DNA of 64,000 bases from Nymphaea colorata (GCF_008831285.2 NC_045142.1:253001-317000); one strand, 5' to 3'; counted from the stretch's first letter, positions 21,099-34,954 are shown. Notes: a model not told the origin generated them from the letters alone. Program-made: numbers and translations.

Positions 21099-24000
21099 TT
21101 ACTGGCCTAACTTTTTAACCAGCTTATTGCTGAAATCCCATAGCTTTCTGGCCAGTGCTTCATCTCTTGCAAAGGCACTTGGTGTGATCTCATTACAGTC
21201 CGTGAAATACTTTCCTGTTACTCCTTTCAGGCTTGGATGTACTGCTACATAGCATGTTGTGGCTGCTCCCTGGAAAACATAGAGGAATTTTGTCATTTCG
21301 AGTCAATGATAGCCTAAAACAGATTCCATCGGTTGTATAGGTCATTGTTCAAGCTCAGATTCCAACATTTATCTTCTTGTGTGGCCTATTAGACTAGTTG
21401 TTGTTGAAGTTATTGACCAAAAACTCTCTCTCTCTCTCTCTCTCTCCCCTCGTCGTATGTCTGTGTTTTGAGAATTGATTACACCATTTGAATATGATAT
21501 TTGAAGGGCGCGTGATTTTCTTTAAGTGTAGATGTATTCTACATATCCAAAGACATAAAAATTTCATTTATTTTTTGCGCTTAGATATTTCATAAGCTGA
21601 AACAGTTGACCTCTGTTTTTAAAGCTCTTTGGGGTCCGCTCAGTGTATCAAAAGGCATTATTCTTTTCCAATCTCTAGTTTTTTAAACATGTAATTGCAT
21701 CCATGAAGTTACTGTGAACAAATAAATAATAAGCTGACATGCTGGATGGCCATGCATACGTCATCACCTCAGCGAAACCATCACAAACTAAACGCTCTCT
21801 TTGTAATATTGAGAATGATAAGGCTCAAAAAACTAAAAACATGAAAAAAGCAGAATCAGAAAAAATTTATTTGAATACTCATACTTTTTTAATAAATCCA
21901 AATGACAATTATACAATTTTGTATTACAATTCACAGACAGCATATATTCAAAATTATTTAAATAGTAAGAAAGTTATACATAAGTAACTGAAGATTGGAA
22001 TAACATGACCGTGAATTTTGTTTTGAAAATATCATGATAGTTTTACCTTCCATCCCTTTAAGAAGAAGATTCGTGAAACTATAAAGCTACAGTTTGCAAA
22101 AAGTGCGAAAAAGGCTAAATACTGCCATTCTATGACATACCGCAACTAAACTTTTACTTTGAATGTATCATGGTATTTACCATTCAAATCATTTAAAAAG
22201 AAGATAGGTAAGCCATGCTTTTCAAAATATCGCCAGCAGTGGCTGTGGTTGACTGGTCTTAACTCTTCCAATCTTTTGGAAAAGTTGAAGATTAAGTTAC
22301 CTGGGCATCATAAGCTTTGTCCTGTCTATGTGAAAAAAGTTTGCAGGTTGATATGTGTTCCAGTTGCATTACCTTAAGTGGCCAGTTAGAAACTTTCATT
22401 CGTACCGGCAGCTAGCTGAATTGGTTATTGACATTGGATCACACCATCTTTTACTTTAACAAGGAATTGCATTAATTTGAGGCATCAACAAACTGCATTT
22501 GTATTCAGGTCCGTTTTCTAATTTGTCTACGAGTTGTCCAATATCAGGTATAGACTTCCTTTGTACGGTTAGTTTTCTTTACTTGCTTTGTGTTATTTTC
22601 TTCAAGCTTTGACGGTTTTGTGTCAACCATTTCTTCATTTCCTCATGGTTTTTTCCCAACGATAAAAAAAAGTCATTGTATGTCTAAGTGCTTTTTTAAA
22701 ATTCTGAGCCTTAGATGTTACATGTGTTAAGGTTGCATGCATTTACAACTCTGCCTTTCTATGTCAGTATCAGGTACCTCTATGAATATGATAGGCTTTG
22801 ACCATTTCATTTATACTTGTTTCTGTGGTAAGTGAGTGGTACATACCTGTGGGACATTCTTCCACCAGAGAAAGGTAAATAACTTCACAATTTCTGCACG
22901 ATAGATTATTGATGTTAGACTGGTAACTTTCATGGGTATATTCTTCTAAATTTTCTGGGTCTGGATGACATACTCATTAAGATGGCAGAGTGTCGCATCA
23001 GATTTGTCATTATCAGGCCCGGATGGACAGCATTTGCTGTAATATTTGCACCTTCCTCCTGCACAAAAAAATAGCCACACAGATGTTGAAAATTTTCCAC
23101 TTCTTTTATACATATGCTGCAAAGATTGAAGTATATGTTTTGTTTCATAACGTATAGATAACTTCATATGGTGAACCAAAAATTTTAGTGTCTTCTCTAA
23201 ATTCGTCCGACTGCTAGCAATTTGGCACATTATCATTGTCTTATCATGGTTGATACATCTGTCCCCGACATTTGGAACTTTAAGAGAAGTCCATCCTTTT
23301 GATACTTTAACCACAATTAGCAGCTTACACCTAGCCGTGTACTAAATAAAATGTGTTTGTCATTTGAAAAGACTTGTGTGGCACATTATCAATTCATGCC
23401 TTTCATTCTCATTGAGGCTTACCTGTATCATCTCATTGGGAGGAAAATAGTGTCAATTTTCAATCAATAAATTTAACCATGGGGATTAAGTTGGCTTACT
23501 TAAAGAAAATACAGGGGCTGATTGGTCAAAAACAATGGTGGGGCAGATTTGTAATTTATTTGTAAGTTAGAATGTAATTGGGGAAAACTGAAAAGCTTAA
23601 TCCACATAACTTTGTACCTCATAATCGACCACTTGGCACACAATCTAAGCCATTCCAAAATTCAAGTGCATTTGATCAGGTTCATCTTAGAAATTAGACG
23701 AAATAAAAGGAACTTGTGGCTTGTCATTGTTACTTGTGATTCCGACTTGATATGATCGTTAACTATTAAATTCTCTAGATATTTTGCTTCATTTGTCTTT
23801 CTTATGTTGACCTTTATGTTACGATCAAATTTAAATGTCGAATAAAGGGAAAATATCACATAAATCTGACTGTTCTACACGTTTTTGTTTCCCCACTTTT
23901 TCCCCTATAGATGGAGAGAAATATTACTCGTCTAACATTTCAATGGTAGTGTTTTTGGCAAAACTATCTCTCTAGCTGTATTGACATGGGGTGCTGTCCA

Positions 24001-27000
24001 TCATGGGTCATTTGGTTCCATGAGTCTGTCCTAAGTATTTGAGTAGAACACTAGAACTAGTGGTTCATAAATCTGCCCTAGAACTAGTGTTCCTGTTGCC
24101 AAATGACCTCTTAGCACCCTGGAATTAACATAGAATCATGTTTTCTCAATTCATAGACTAGGTTTTAAAAAGCTTTAGAAGTTGATCTTGAAATCCCTTG
24201 GCTTACAAAATCCTGTATTTACATTGGTAAAACGTGTTTCCTGTGTTTCTCTGTGGATGTCTCTCCAAAAGGATGTAAAGAACAGCTAAAGTGTATGATA
24301 CTGTACGATCCATTCTAGAAAGATGACTAACTGCCACCAAATGATATTTGAGAGAAATGGAGAAAAACAGTTACCTGTAAACGCCGTGAAAGCTCTTTTG
24401 CATGTAATATATTTGCTAACTTGGATTGCCCATACGCTTTCTTGTCAGAGTATCTGATCCAGGAAAGAAGATAAGATACTGAAGCCAAAAACTTGCATTT
24501 GTCTGATATCCAGGCTAGTTGCACTAAACATTTACCTCGACTGGTCATTGATCTGATCGAACATTACCCCTTCCTCGTATGTGTGAAGATGCGCTATCGA
24601 CGATAAGTTGACAATCCGCCCTTCGATGCCGCTTTCTCTTGCAGTTTGTTTCATTTTGTCGAGAAGAAGATTCGTCAGCAGGAAGTGACCTTAGTTGGAA
24701 AGATTAAGGAGAGAGTCAATGAGCTTATATTTTGGAAAAGGTTCCTCGGTGTGAGAGACGTAAATACATACATTATGATCAAGCAATTCAAGTAACGAAT
24801 CTTGCACGGTAGTGATTACTCATGCATTGTTGCCTCTGTAAATAAATATCAATTTCAATTGGCGGACTGGATTCAAATCTTGACTGAATTTCATCTCTAT
24901 TTCTCTTTCTATGTCTAACTTAACTAATTATGTTTTAGTGAAGAGAAAGAGAAGGTTGGGTTGTTATATATATATATGTGTGTGTATAAACGAGAGCACC
25001 AGCAGTGGGTTTTAAAACTGAATCCTGTTTTAAGTTATCCATAAAGGCAAGCTTTAACTTGAGCAGGCAGAACCCATCCCATGTATTTACTCTTGCTCTT
25101 AGCCACAGTCAGGGCCATTAACTCGAGCTCGACTTTCATACATAAATAAGCCCATCGATTAGCTAGAACTCGGCTCACTTTTTTAGAAAAATAAAATTGA
25201 AAATTTTTCCAAAACATCAACTTGAGAATGATAAATTCTATAGTGCGTCGATTGAATGCCATCTCCGAAACTTAAGTTCCAGGGTGTCGTTTCTACTTAA
25301 AGGAAAATTAATGCACATGGAATTCTACTTAGCATTGAGCGGCTTGTCTTACCAAGATGGTTTGTTGCGAACTGCATTTCGATTCCGTCCTCAGATTGCT
25401 GGTAAGGACAGAACATTACACCGGCATTGTTTCTGAAATTGTTGGCAACGGACGCCAGGCGTTAGTCATTAAATGAGAGATAAATCAAAAGCATGCATGT
25501 TCATCATCCTTATCATTAACAGTGGTCGTTATCCCCAACCACTGCTGCCCTGCGATACCGACAAAATGGTGGGCTGCTGCTATTGGCCTGTGGTAGAATC
25601 AATAATCGTAGCGGCCTCTGCCCAGTTTCAACATAAGAAACAAATTGTACTCATAATGAAGATGACAGTTCTCACATGCATTCTCTCTCTCTCTCTCTTG
25701 TGTATGTAAGCATAAACCAAAGTGTTTTTCTTGCTGCTTTTGTGCTTCACTACAAAAGTTTAATTAATTAATGTCGAACATTCTCTCTCTCTCTCTCTTG
25801 TGTATGTAAGCATAAACCAAAGTGTTTTTCTTGCTGCTTTTGTGCTTCACTACAAAAGTTTAATTAATTAATGTCGAACAACTTAAAGCATAAACAGAGA
25901 ACGTTTATATATATATATATATCAGATCCTGTCTAGATGCTGAAAAGGCATGTTTGCGTGGGGGTCTAAAAGTGGGCGTCACATTCTGTGAATTACTCCT
26001 TGCGGGGATGCACACGTGTACAGACTGGCGTACATAAGTGGGGTGGTTGTTGGGTAAGGGAAGGGCGTGGATGACTCGTTTGGGCTCCGATACACGTGAT
26101 AGGAAGTGGGGAGTCATGAATGAACACACTCTATCCACCTCCTCAGGTCCCCTTAACCACCACTTTATGCGTTCTACCCCTTTCCATTCTTGAATTACTT
26201 GGTGGCCACACACACACACATATATATATATATATACATATATATGAGAGGGAGCCACTTGAATAGGATGCGAGCAGACGACCTCCCTCTGCCTATGTAT
26301 GTGCAAAAAGGAATTCAATTTGAATCAGTTGGACTTGATTCTTGTCAGTGGTAATTCATTATATTCTCACTGCAAGTTGTGTAAAGCACCAGGCAACTTG
26401 CTACAATGTGGCTGCCAATGTTACAAAAATCGTGAACTGAACCAGCAGGGCTGCTGGTTTGGTGCATTGATTAGCTGAAATGGCTGTGAATCAGCCAAAG
26501 AATGTTAAAAAATTTACTTTTTAAACAAATAAACGAAAAGAATATAAAATTGAATTCAAAGCATCAGGATATTTGAAAAAATAGCTAAAAACTGAGGGCC
26601 ATCGAATAAAAGGCGAGTCGGCCCATGTTGTCAGGGACACATAATAGAAAGAAAAAGTAGGCAGCAGGAGAATGGAGTAAGGAAGAGGAACGTTACATCA
26701 ATATATTGAGCGGAAGGTTGCGAGCGAGGAAGTTGTCGGCGAAGGCTCTGACGGACTTGAGGGAGTTGAGGTCAAGCTTGCCGACGTCCACTCGAGCAGA
26801 CGGCTCTTCCCCCTCGATCTTCTCCTTTGTGGCGTTCGCCGCCTCCAAGTTCCTGGCAGCGATGATCACATGCGCCCCCCGAAGCGCCAACACTCGGGCA
26901 GTTTCCTCCCCAATTCCACTTGCTCCCCCTAATCAAACGAGCCAACTTCACAGTCATTTTTCCTCTCTGAAATTAGCAAGGCAAGTTTCGGCGCCTGATT

Positions 27001-29361
27001 CCTGCCGAACTATGTGGAGAATTATAGCTTCTTTGGGTGGTGGTATTAAAACCAAGTCTTTTTTCTGGAAAAATAAAGTTTTGGTTGAAGAAAAACTTGT
27101 TTTGCTGAAATCTTTTCTCCGCCTCCCTGTTGGAGTGGTGAGATCAAACAGATTTTGCGGCATGGTATAACAAAAACACACTTGCATTTAAATGCTTTCA
27201 TCTAACTGCCTTTCAGGGAGGTCAAATGTAATGTTTCAAACCTGAGAATGCTTAGGAATCCCTTGAACTTTTTTTTTATCAAATATTGTTGACATCATGC
27301 CATACGTAACGCATACATAATTGCATACGAGCAAATGAATATGGTGAGGCGTGATGATGATGGCAGAGGATGAAACATGATTTGACTACTGATGGAGTCT
27401 CAGCAGGGATGACACTCAGAGAATTATTGGACTCAGCCGCTCTTAGTATTGAACTTCTTACCTTCTTTGATTTGAATGCTTTGGGACCACCCTTAACAGG
27501 AATTCTTGTTGGGTATAATACCAAAGTATATATTGAGAGACCTTGGTGTAACATATGAGAGAGAGCAATTTCTCTCGAGTTCTGCACGAAACAACCTTTA
27601 TAGGCTGTATTGTACAGCAGAATCCTGTGACCCATGACTTCGTTCTCGATCGAAAAGAAAAGAATAGTAAAGGTCCCCAGGGTTTACTGTGAACAATGCC
27701 TTACTTTTTCTTTTCCTTTGCTGGTGGCCCTCAATTTAATACCCACAGCGTTTCTTTAAATGCAAATAGATCCCACTATTGAGTTGCATGTCAGAAACAA
27801 TGTATATTTATATCTTATTTGGAGCTAGTGGCCCAAAAAAGAAATTAATGGCCGTATGGAGACTTCCATTTCTGTTACTTCAGATAAAATAAATCGAGTC
27901 TAGATCCTAAAGAATGACTCTCCTCTCAGCCCTGGTAACCCGCCAGGGAGACAGCAAGTCAGAAAATGAATTAAGTTATTAGATCCAGCGAAACCTGTTG
28001 CCTATCTTAGACTCTAAGTTCTTCTTCTCTCTAAACGTTATTAATCTTTCTCCAGCGAAACCTGTTGCCTATCTTAGACTCTAAGTTCTTCTTCTCTCTA
28101 AACGTTATTAATCTTTCTCTAATTGGCATACTCTGGTTAGACACGGTCCAACCAGATCGTGAATTCCTCCGGCTTTGACACCTTCAACTCGAAAACCTTT
28201 GCTAAATAAAAAAACAAACCCCCTTCCTCTTGTACTATATCGTGCCAGGCCATGCGGTAGTGCTCCGGACAATTCTTCACTTCTTTTTTCCATTTGAAGG
28301 TCTGAGTTTGCCGCCGGTCAGGCGAATAAAAGTTGATTTTTTTCTATTACAGGTTTTGGACTCTTAATAGCACACTAAATTATGAGCAAAACTTGTTTTT
28401 AACAGCAAAATAAAGTTCTTAAAAGCTTGGTTGGTACACAAATAAGGTCTCCACACAGTTTATTAATGTCGTTGACTTTAAACAAGCTTCAGACCCTACA
28501 TGTCAGATAGATTATATACTACATATGTTAGAAACTTTCCGGGTTTACTACCAACATAGGTCTCCCGAAAATTCAGCTCAAATGCTCCTGTAGATATCAG
28601 TTTTGTATATGCATATATAAGTCTATATTAAAGAAACAAAACAAGGTAAAAAAAAATAAAATACGAGCCTATAATACAGAGCAATTTGACTGATGCAGGC
28701 CTTATATTATATGAGACCGATATTCTAAGGGGACCATTTTGGTGTCCTTATCATTTTGGCCTTCAACGCACACCCCAACGTTAATAACAACGCTCGTAGC
28801 TCCGTCTCCCACACGGCGTAGTGCCATTCATTCAAGACGAGCTTTGGACGTAAATTTCTCTGGTTTCACCATTGAAACAACTGACAAGTTTTCAGAAACC
28901 GGTTTTGGTGTTAGAGCCAGGTTTTCATTGTGCTCAGCGCCGTGGAAACTGCGTTTGAGAAAAAAATCTTGTTACTGAGAGTCAACCAAGTTCTTCTGAT
29001 GATGGCACCCCAAGTTTCGGACATGGTTTTTCTCTCGATGCAACTGAAGATGAAACCATGAAATTTTCCTCCAAGGGAAAGAGAAACAAAAGTAGGTTGG
29101 TGCCCTTGCGTTTCATTCTAAGGAGACGAGCACGGTGGGCCAACACCAAACACACGGGAACGAAGATTCATCTCCGGCCGGCGCAAGAAAAAGGTTAAAG
29201 CAACCGAGAGAAAAAAAAAAAGTCGTACCGGTGACAATTACGGTGAGATTCTTGGCATCGGTTCCCTCTGTAACCTGCTCGGCAGTGGAGGCGGACCCAA
29301 ATCCGCTGGCACCCGGCCATCCTGTGACGACCGAGAAGAGCCGCATCACCTCCTCTACCAT
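21099..29361 (-). CDS. TIC32-type short-chain dehydrogenase, eight exons
   Basis: NAD(P)-dependent short-chain dehydrogenase of the plant TIC32/retinol-dehydrogenase-like group, 326 aa. Exons in transcript order: 29361-29229, 26928-26697, 25432-25353, 24689-24536, 24453-24375, 23058-22974, 22893-22847, 21269-21099; all GT-AG with matching phases. The N-terminus carries [17 protein letters not shown], the group's signature. The dinucleotide site is TGGASGIG (44-51), followed by NNAG (123-126), the catalytic Ser in VNLSS (178/179) and YGQSK, the YxxxK pair (Y207, K211). [10 protein letters not shown] and [10 protein letters not shown] near the C-terminus are also typical. Pea TIC32 is an NADPH-dependent, calmodulin-binding component of the inner chloroplast envelope import machinery; many paralogues share the fold, so chloroplast location and import role are inferences. 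The start at 29361 fits family lengths; an in-frame ATG at 29385 would add eight residues. Confidence 0.92.
24006..24108. mobile_element. MITE-like inverted-repeat element in dehydrogenase intron 5
   Basis: GGTCATTTGG at 24006-24015 and its exact reverse complement CCAAATGACC at 24099-24108 bracket a ~100-bp segment. Inside, 'cactagaactagtg' and 'ctagaactagtgtt' form further internal repeats. The ends resemble those of the Tourist element at 14005, but no target duplication is evident. Confidence 0.45.
25681..25880. repeat. Perfect 100-bp tandem duplication
   Basis: Bases 25681-25780 and 25781-25880 are identical at every position. Each copy begins with a (TC)n run and ends 'taattaattaatgtcgaaca'. 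It lies in the intron between exons 2 and 3 of the dehydrogenase gene. Full identity implies a recent event, or an assembly duplication. Confidence 0.97.
27370..27558 (+). other. Protein-like open frame in dehydrogenase intron 1
   Basis: A 62-codon frame on the plus strand ([18 protein letters not shown]..., ...[16 protein letters not shown]) has a balanced amino-acid composition unlike its AT-rich neighbours, and the opposite strand is also open over 27279-27635. It may be a relic of an inserted coding element, but I recognise no family. It lies antisense in the 2.3-kb first intron. Confidence 0.2.
27984..28117. repeat. Perfect 67-bp tandem duplication
   Basis: TCCAGCGAAACCTGTTGCCT begins at 27984 and at 28051. 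The two 67-bp units are identical. They lie in intron 1 of the dehydrogenase gene and are pyrimidine-rich in their second half. Confidence 0.96.
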
Positions 29362-32300
29362 TGCCCAAGGCACCACCCTCGACAAATGAGAAGTTAGCAG
29401 CTGTTGGAAGGAGAAAGGGAGAAGAGTCCAGTTGGCTAGCGAGGACTCCTGCTGTTAGTTCACGTGTACTTCACGGATGGATGCCGATGGGAAGGAGAAG
29501 GAGAGGAAGAAGAGAGGGGAGGGGAAGGCAGTGTTAGTTCATGGGCAGTTATAGTGGCTTTTTAAAGAAAAGAAAGTCGAGGAAGAGGTGGTCTCCAACT
29601 CGAAGAGTGGTAGTAATAAGGGAAAATAAATGCGGGGCCGATGACAGTCCGGACTTCCACCTACTCAGCGCGTACCTTATTATGTCATACGTCCCTCACC
29701 CTATCCTTTCCCTTCCAACCAACCTGAGATTAAAAATACCAAGTGCTGGTCGCCTACTCCTCCTACCACTCCTGTCCTTCCTTTTCCCATACACGTGCTT
29801 TAACTTAACCTTAACCTTACCTGTGTTTGATTACCACGGATATGAGATCACCGGCGATCTTCAAGTCACGCTTTTACACTATAGCGTCAATTTGAGATCA
29901 ATCCTCAACCATGAATTTCAGCTGTCATGGATTTTAGGTTCCCTCAAATCTGAGACCCACCAGTTGATTTCAACGGATTTGATTTTGCCCAAATCCGGAT
30001 TTTGGATCTGGATCAGATGCCATGTATGATAACCAATCTGTTTTAGAATAAAAGATAGATAACTGCATCATCATCGGCACATGCTCTCTATCTTTCGGGT
30101 CGGGTCCAAGTACTTCCCTAGGCTCGATGCAGCCACTAGTTTAAATGCCCCCCCACTTAACCTTCAACCACTCCCACATGTCCCAACCCAATTTGCTTAG
30201 TATTGTAAACGTGAACCATGCTAAACTTATATAGGCTGTCAACTTCAAGCTTATATATATATATATATATATATTTACTTACGTAACTAATAATTCATCC
30301 AATTCCTCGATACGCTCCGTATAATGGGACAGGCGGACGAGAAATATACGGTGCTGGTTTTCTTTTTTCTTTTCTAATGTTTTAATTAATTAAAAAATAA
30401 AAGAGTTCATGATTGCTTTCAAATGCAGAAACAGTAGAATTACAAGCCGATTCACCGTATATTTATGTTATGTTGACCATGGGATCCAGATTTTCCGCTG
30501 TTCTTCAGCCAAAAGTTACGGCCTCCCTCAAACCCAATGCATGTAATTCGAAAGGTTACAACTTGAATCCAATCCAACCGTGGTTTTGATTTTCATATGG
30601 GAATTCAAACTTTCAATGGAATCTCAAATGCACTATGATATCCGAATTATGAAAATTATTTCTTGTTTATTACTATTGTTTTTTTTTTTTCTAGATCCTA
30701 GTTTAAATTTTTAAACTGATGCCATGAATCAGTGTGTTGTCAATATCAGTGGCGGGTCTGCCATATCGGTCAACCATTAAATTAAGTTACGGTGTTGTCA
30801 ATGTCAGCCTTCCTGTGTGACTGTGAAGAGGCAGGGCATTCCCTTCAAATAATGAGGGTATTTCGGTCAAAAGATGATGCATGAAAGACGATGGATACGC
30901 GAAAAAGGAGACAGTGCCGTCAGTCAAATTTCGATTATGGGCAAAATGGTCATTTGTGGTCGCCTCCTTTTCTAAAATGCAACCGGCCGCTCATGTTTGT
31001 GAGTTGTCCTGAAGAGTCAGGCGATGGAAATAGCATGAAAATGACATCGTTACCCTCTTCAGGTGCTCCGTCGCCAGCCTGGAAGTTTTAGATACATACG
31101 TCTACTCAAATCTCGATATGCTTTAGGTAGGTCTTGGTGGGATCCTTGTCCAATGTTTATATATGTACATATCACACACAAATATGAGTACTCTATTATT
31201 TTTCAACTCCATGATTTCATTAGATTTAGGGTAAAAGGAAATGGACCTGAGAAAAATAAAAATCAAGAAAACATTTCTCATAATGCAACTTTTTTTTTGT
31301 TTTCTTCGAGAATCATCAATTTCAAAATGGCGAAGAATGGTCATAGAAGAGAAAAAAGTGAGAGAGATATGAGATTGTAAAAAGAGTAATGTGTGAACAT
31401 ATATAAACGCTAATTTAATATAAATCGAGTTTCAGTTTAAGCCATTTTTATTAAAAAACAGTTATAAGAGCGGCTCATTTTTTTATTATTAAATAACATT
31501 GTTAAGGTGGAACAACTACTAACTTAATATATATTTCTCACCAAATCACTCTTAAAATCATATCCATGAGGTTAGGTTGCAAAAAGATATTTTAATAATT
31601 AATTTTAATGGGTCTGAATCTTGTCTCTTACCTAAGTGTGTGTGTGTGTGTGTGTTTATATATATATATAATCATGGAATCAATCATGCTCTTTTCATTG
31701 AATAAAATCATCAAGTCTCAAGCCACCAAATTTCCATGCAACCGAGTTTGTTCAATTTTTTTTTTATGTCGTTGGTATTCTTTAGTCTCACATATTAGAA
31801 CGATGTGATTACCATTTAAATTTTAAATACGCTTTTACTAACTAATATCAATTTTCTTTGAAATTGAAAGCAACATAAACATAAATCTACACTGCCAGTG
31901 GGCAAAACTGCTTGAGATGGTAGAAAATCAAGTAAGGGATCTAAGAAATAATGATGGATCAACCACCCATGTTTGATCCAACAAAAAAAAAAATGACGTC
32001 AAGGACAAAAGAGCCATGGACAGTGCAGATGGGCTTGTCGCTGATGGATGGTGGGATGTCAAATCGCCATTGATTGTTTGTTGAAAATGGTTGAGACCGT
32101 TCCTATTTCTACTCGATCGTTCGATGGAATTGTTGAATGAATGAATCATTCAAATTTTGACACTTTGTCCAATATGTCGGGAAGGGAAAAAGAAATCTCA
32201 CGTCTCTTCTTCTTAACGAAAACTGGAAATGGCACTCGCTGTAAAGACGATTTAGATAACAAAATCGTTGAACAGTGATTGCTTGTTTTTTTTCCGGGGC

Positions 32301-34954
32301 TTGTCTTTGGCGACAAATCTTTCTGACACATTCTGTCTCTACCTCAATGAGCATAGGCTGGGCAGTTTGAAACTATTGTATAATTTTTATGAGCACTATG
32401 CTTCGGTGTCAATAAAATAGAACAATACTTGTCTTATTCATCCAAAATTAAATTTTTTTGATTTATCATCTCCCATCCATTACTCAGCCAACCGTAAAAT
32501 AAATAATAATAATTAATAAGTATTGAAAAGCAATGCACAGCTGTTCAAGCTTTGCTACCTATCAGTTGACGCGAGTATGGTACAAAAAAAATTTCACATT
32601 TTATATTAACGAAAAACACGTTCGAGTCAGTGCACTGTGGTCGGTTCTGATAACGCTACTGTTTAGGATTGTTTATTTATTGCCTATAGTTTCACATTTT
32701 AAGCACATAGAAGAAGATGTTCAGACTGATTGCGTATACATTGGCTCTCCTCATTTTTCTAGAAAAAAAAAAAAAAAAGAATGAAGGAGTAGTCGAACGT
32801 CGACACCCCGGTGGTTGGCTGGCATATTTACACCGATCAAATGGATTTAGGTATGCTCACAAATCCGTCGATTTGACTTCCCTTTAATAAAGTGGGGGAT
32901 GGTTTTCGCACATTATGAGAGAGATTGATGCGGTTGGTTGAGATTTGAGATTTAATGTGTGTGTGTGTATTCACGTTTTTTTGGTTTTTTGTTAAAAAGC
33001 ACGCTTTGGTTAATTAAAAGGATGAATAAGTTTATTTCCATGCAGTCGTGTTAGCTAATGATAACAATTATCATTCTGTTTTCTAGAAAAGAGCATGTCT
33101 AAATTTTTACAACGATACACTTTTGTTACATCAAAAAAAGTTCCAAATTTTGAATCAATTAGCTTTGTCTTCCTCGAATTCTATGGATGGAGATAAGATC
33201 GTTTTATCTCGAGGCTCCATCCTTTTAAATTGAATCAGACATAACCCGTATTGGCCCAGTCGGAGGGGTTTTATTCAAGCTCATAAAGGACCAACGCAAC
33301 GCTCAGAATCAGATCAACTAGTTGAAAGTAGAGAAAATTATTTCATATCACTGCCTTCCTTCTTTAATAATTCGATTTATAGGACATGGGAAGTGCGTCC
33401 TGGCAATGCCCTTGGATGATTAAACAAGCAAGCCATGCCATGCATATTATGGTTGTAAATGGATCGAATTCAAAGCAGCAAATTGCATCCAAGGTCAGAT
33501 CCGATACAGTAAAAATGACAAAACATCTTCAAATCAAATCAGATTCGAATAATTTGAAATACTAACTATAGACATTGTTGGTAGATGCAATTTTATTTTC
33601 AAAATCATCTTTCAGCGCTACCTTTTATTTGCAGCCAGCCCGTTAATAATAAATACAATTAGGGTTTACGAAATCAGAAATTCTCTAACCAAATCGGACC
33701 ACTTTTCAAGTTTCAACCTTAAATACGATATAACTTTTTCCAAAAAATTGAATGGCAGTCAATAGTGGTTGGTTGCTTATCTTTTTCTTCTCTGAATTGA
33801 ATTGAATTGAAAGACTTCTATAAATGTTCAGCACAAGACACTATCTCCAACGTTTAAATTTTGATTTCAGCTTTATATTAACTTTACCGATCGCTGCTTA
33901 CGAAGCCCTCTTTCGGACTCTGCTTCACAAGACGAGGTTCGAACTGGTGACCAACCGCTTGCTGACCCAGCCTCCCTTCCATTTGCATTCACAGCCCCGG
34001 TTGCAAACCGATCCTTCGACCGCCGTTGTGCGCTGCTTAACAGCAATATTTTATGTAACTGACCAATCGAGTGCATGTGATTTTAGATGTTAAAACTTTG
34101 TGCAATACGTTTTTTTTGTGCCTCAGCCTGATGAATCTGCATATTTTAATATTTACCTTCAATTATGTCCTCAAAATCCTTCAATTCTTTATTTACAAGA
34201 CAAACATACCACATCAATATGTATATTGATTGGAAACTCTAAATTTTCAAAATCAATCGATCGTTCATTTGGACTGAGTTTTTAAGTGTGTAGACAAGGT
34301 TTGGAATTGAATCAAATCTATTGATGGGTCTGTTGACCTGGGCCCGTTCCGGCGTGTCGCCACTGACAAATAAGGCGGGTCGGCTCTCAAACCTACCTCG
34401 CGGTCCCTGATTTATGCATGCTCGATCCACAGACGCAGTTCCTTTTTTTTTTTTTTTTTTTTTTTTTCCTTTTGTGGGAATAATGGGAGCCAGTAACAGG
34501 CCATAGTTCCAATGTTCGTGATGTTATATATGTCTACATTACCAAAGAATTGTGGGTGAATGAAGGATCCGTGTATAAATTAATGAAACAAAAGGGTCTA
34601 TATCAGTCTGACATCGATACCCAACAAGTTAGAAGGAACGCAGGGCTAAGAGGGATGATCCACTATTAATTGCTCCATGTGGATGGTTGCCCCCCAAATC
34701 TCCACCACTATCGTATATATATATATATATATATAAGTGTGTGTGTTCATGAAGCCTTGAAATTTTAATTACCCATCTTTTCAAGACAGGTGGATGCATG
34801 AATAACCAATTGATGAATATGCTAGCATTTATGATCGTGCCTATCTTGAAGGCATATCCACATACATATATACCTTCAAATCTATCATATAATAACTTAT
34901 ATATATATATATATACCTTAATTCGAGCAGCTGGCACCATTGTGCTTTCAAAGG
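29362..34954. other. Dehydrogenase promoter and long gene-poor interval
   Basis: Read on the minus strand, about 29400-29530 is pyrimidine-rich and probably serves as the dehydrogenase leader. Beyond it come scattered (AT)n tracts (30252-30274, 31655-31670, 34715-34733), a (TG)n at 31637-31655, a 27-base poly-T near 34441-34467 and AT-rich filler. A 162-codon plus-strand frame at 29541-30029 has no recognisable features. I find no supported gene. Confidence 0.5.

Noticed and set aside
25905-26318. 137-codon minus frame in a dehydrogenase intron
   Set aside because: Runs through (AT)n and (TG)n microsatellites and has no family features.
29541-30029. 162-codon plus-strand frame upstream of the dehydrogenase
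   Set aside because: No recognisable motif, no splice-supported extension and mixed composition. Probably chance, although a translated search would settle it.
33824-34093. Frame containing 'ggttcgaac' considered as tRNA or SINE
   Set aside because: A B-box-like motif without an A box or cloverleaf; no tRNA can be folded.
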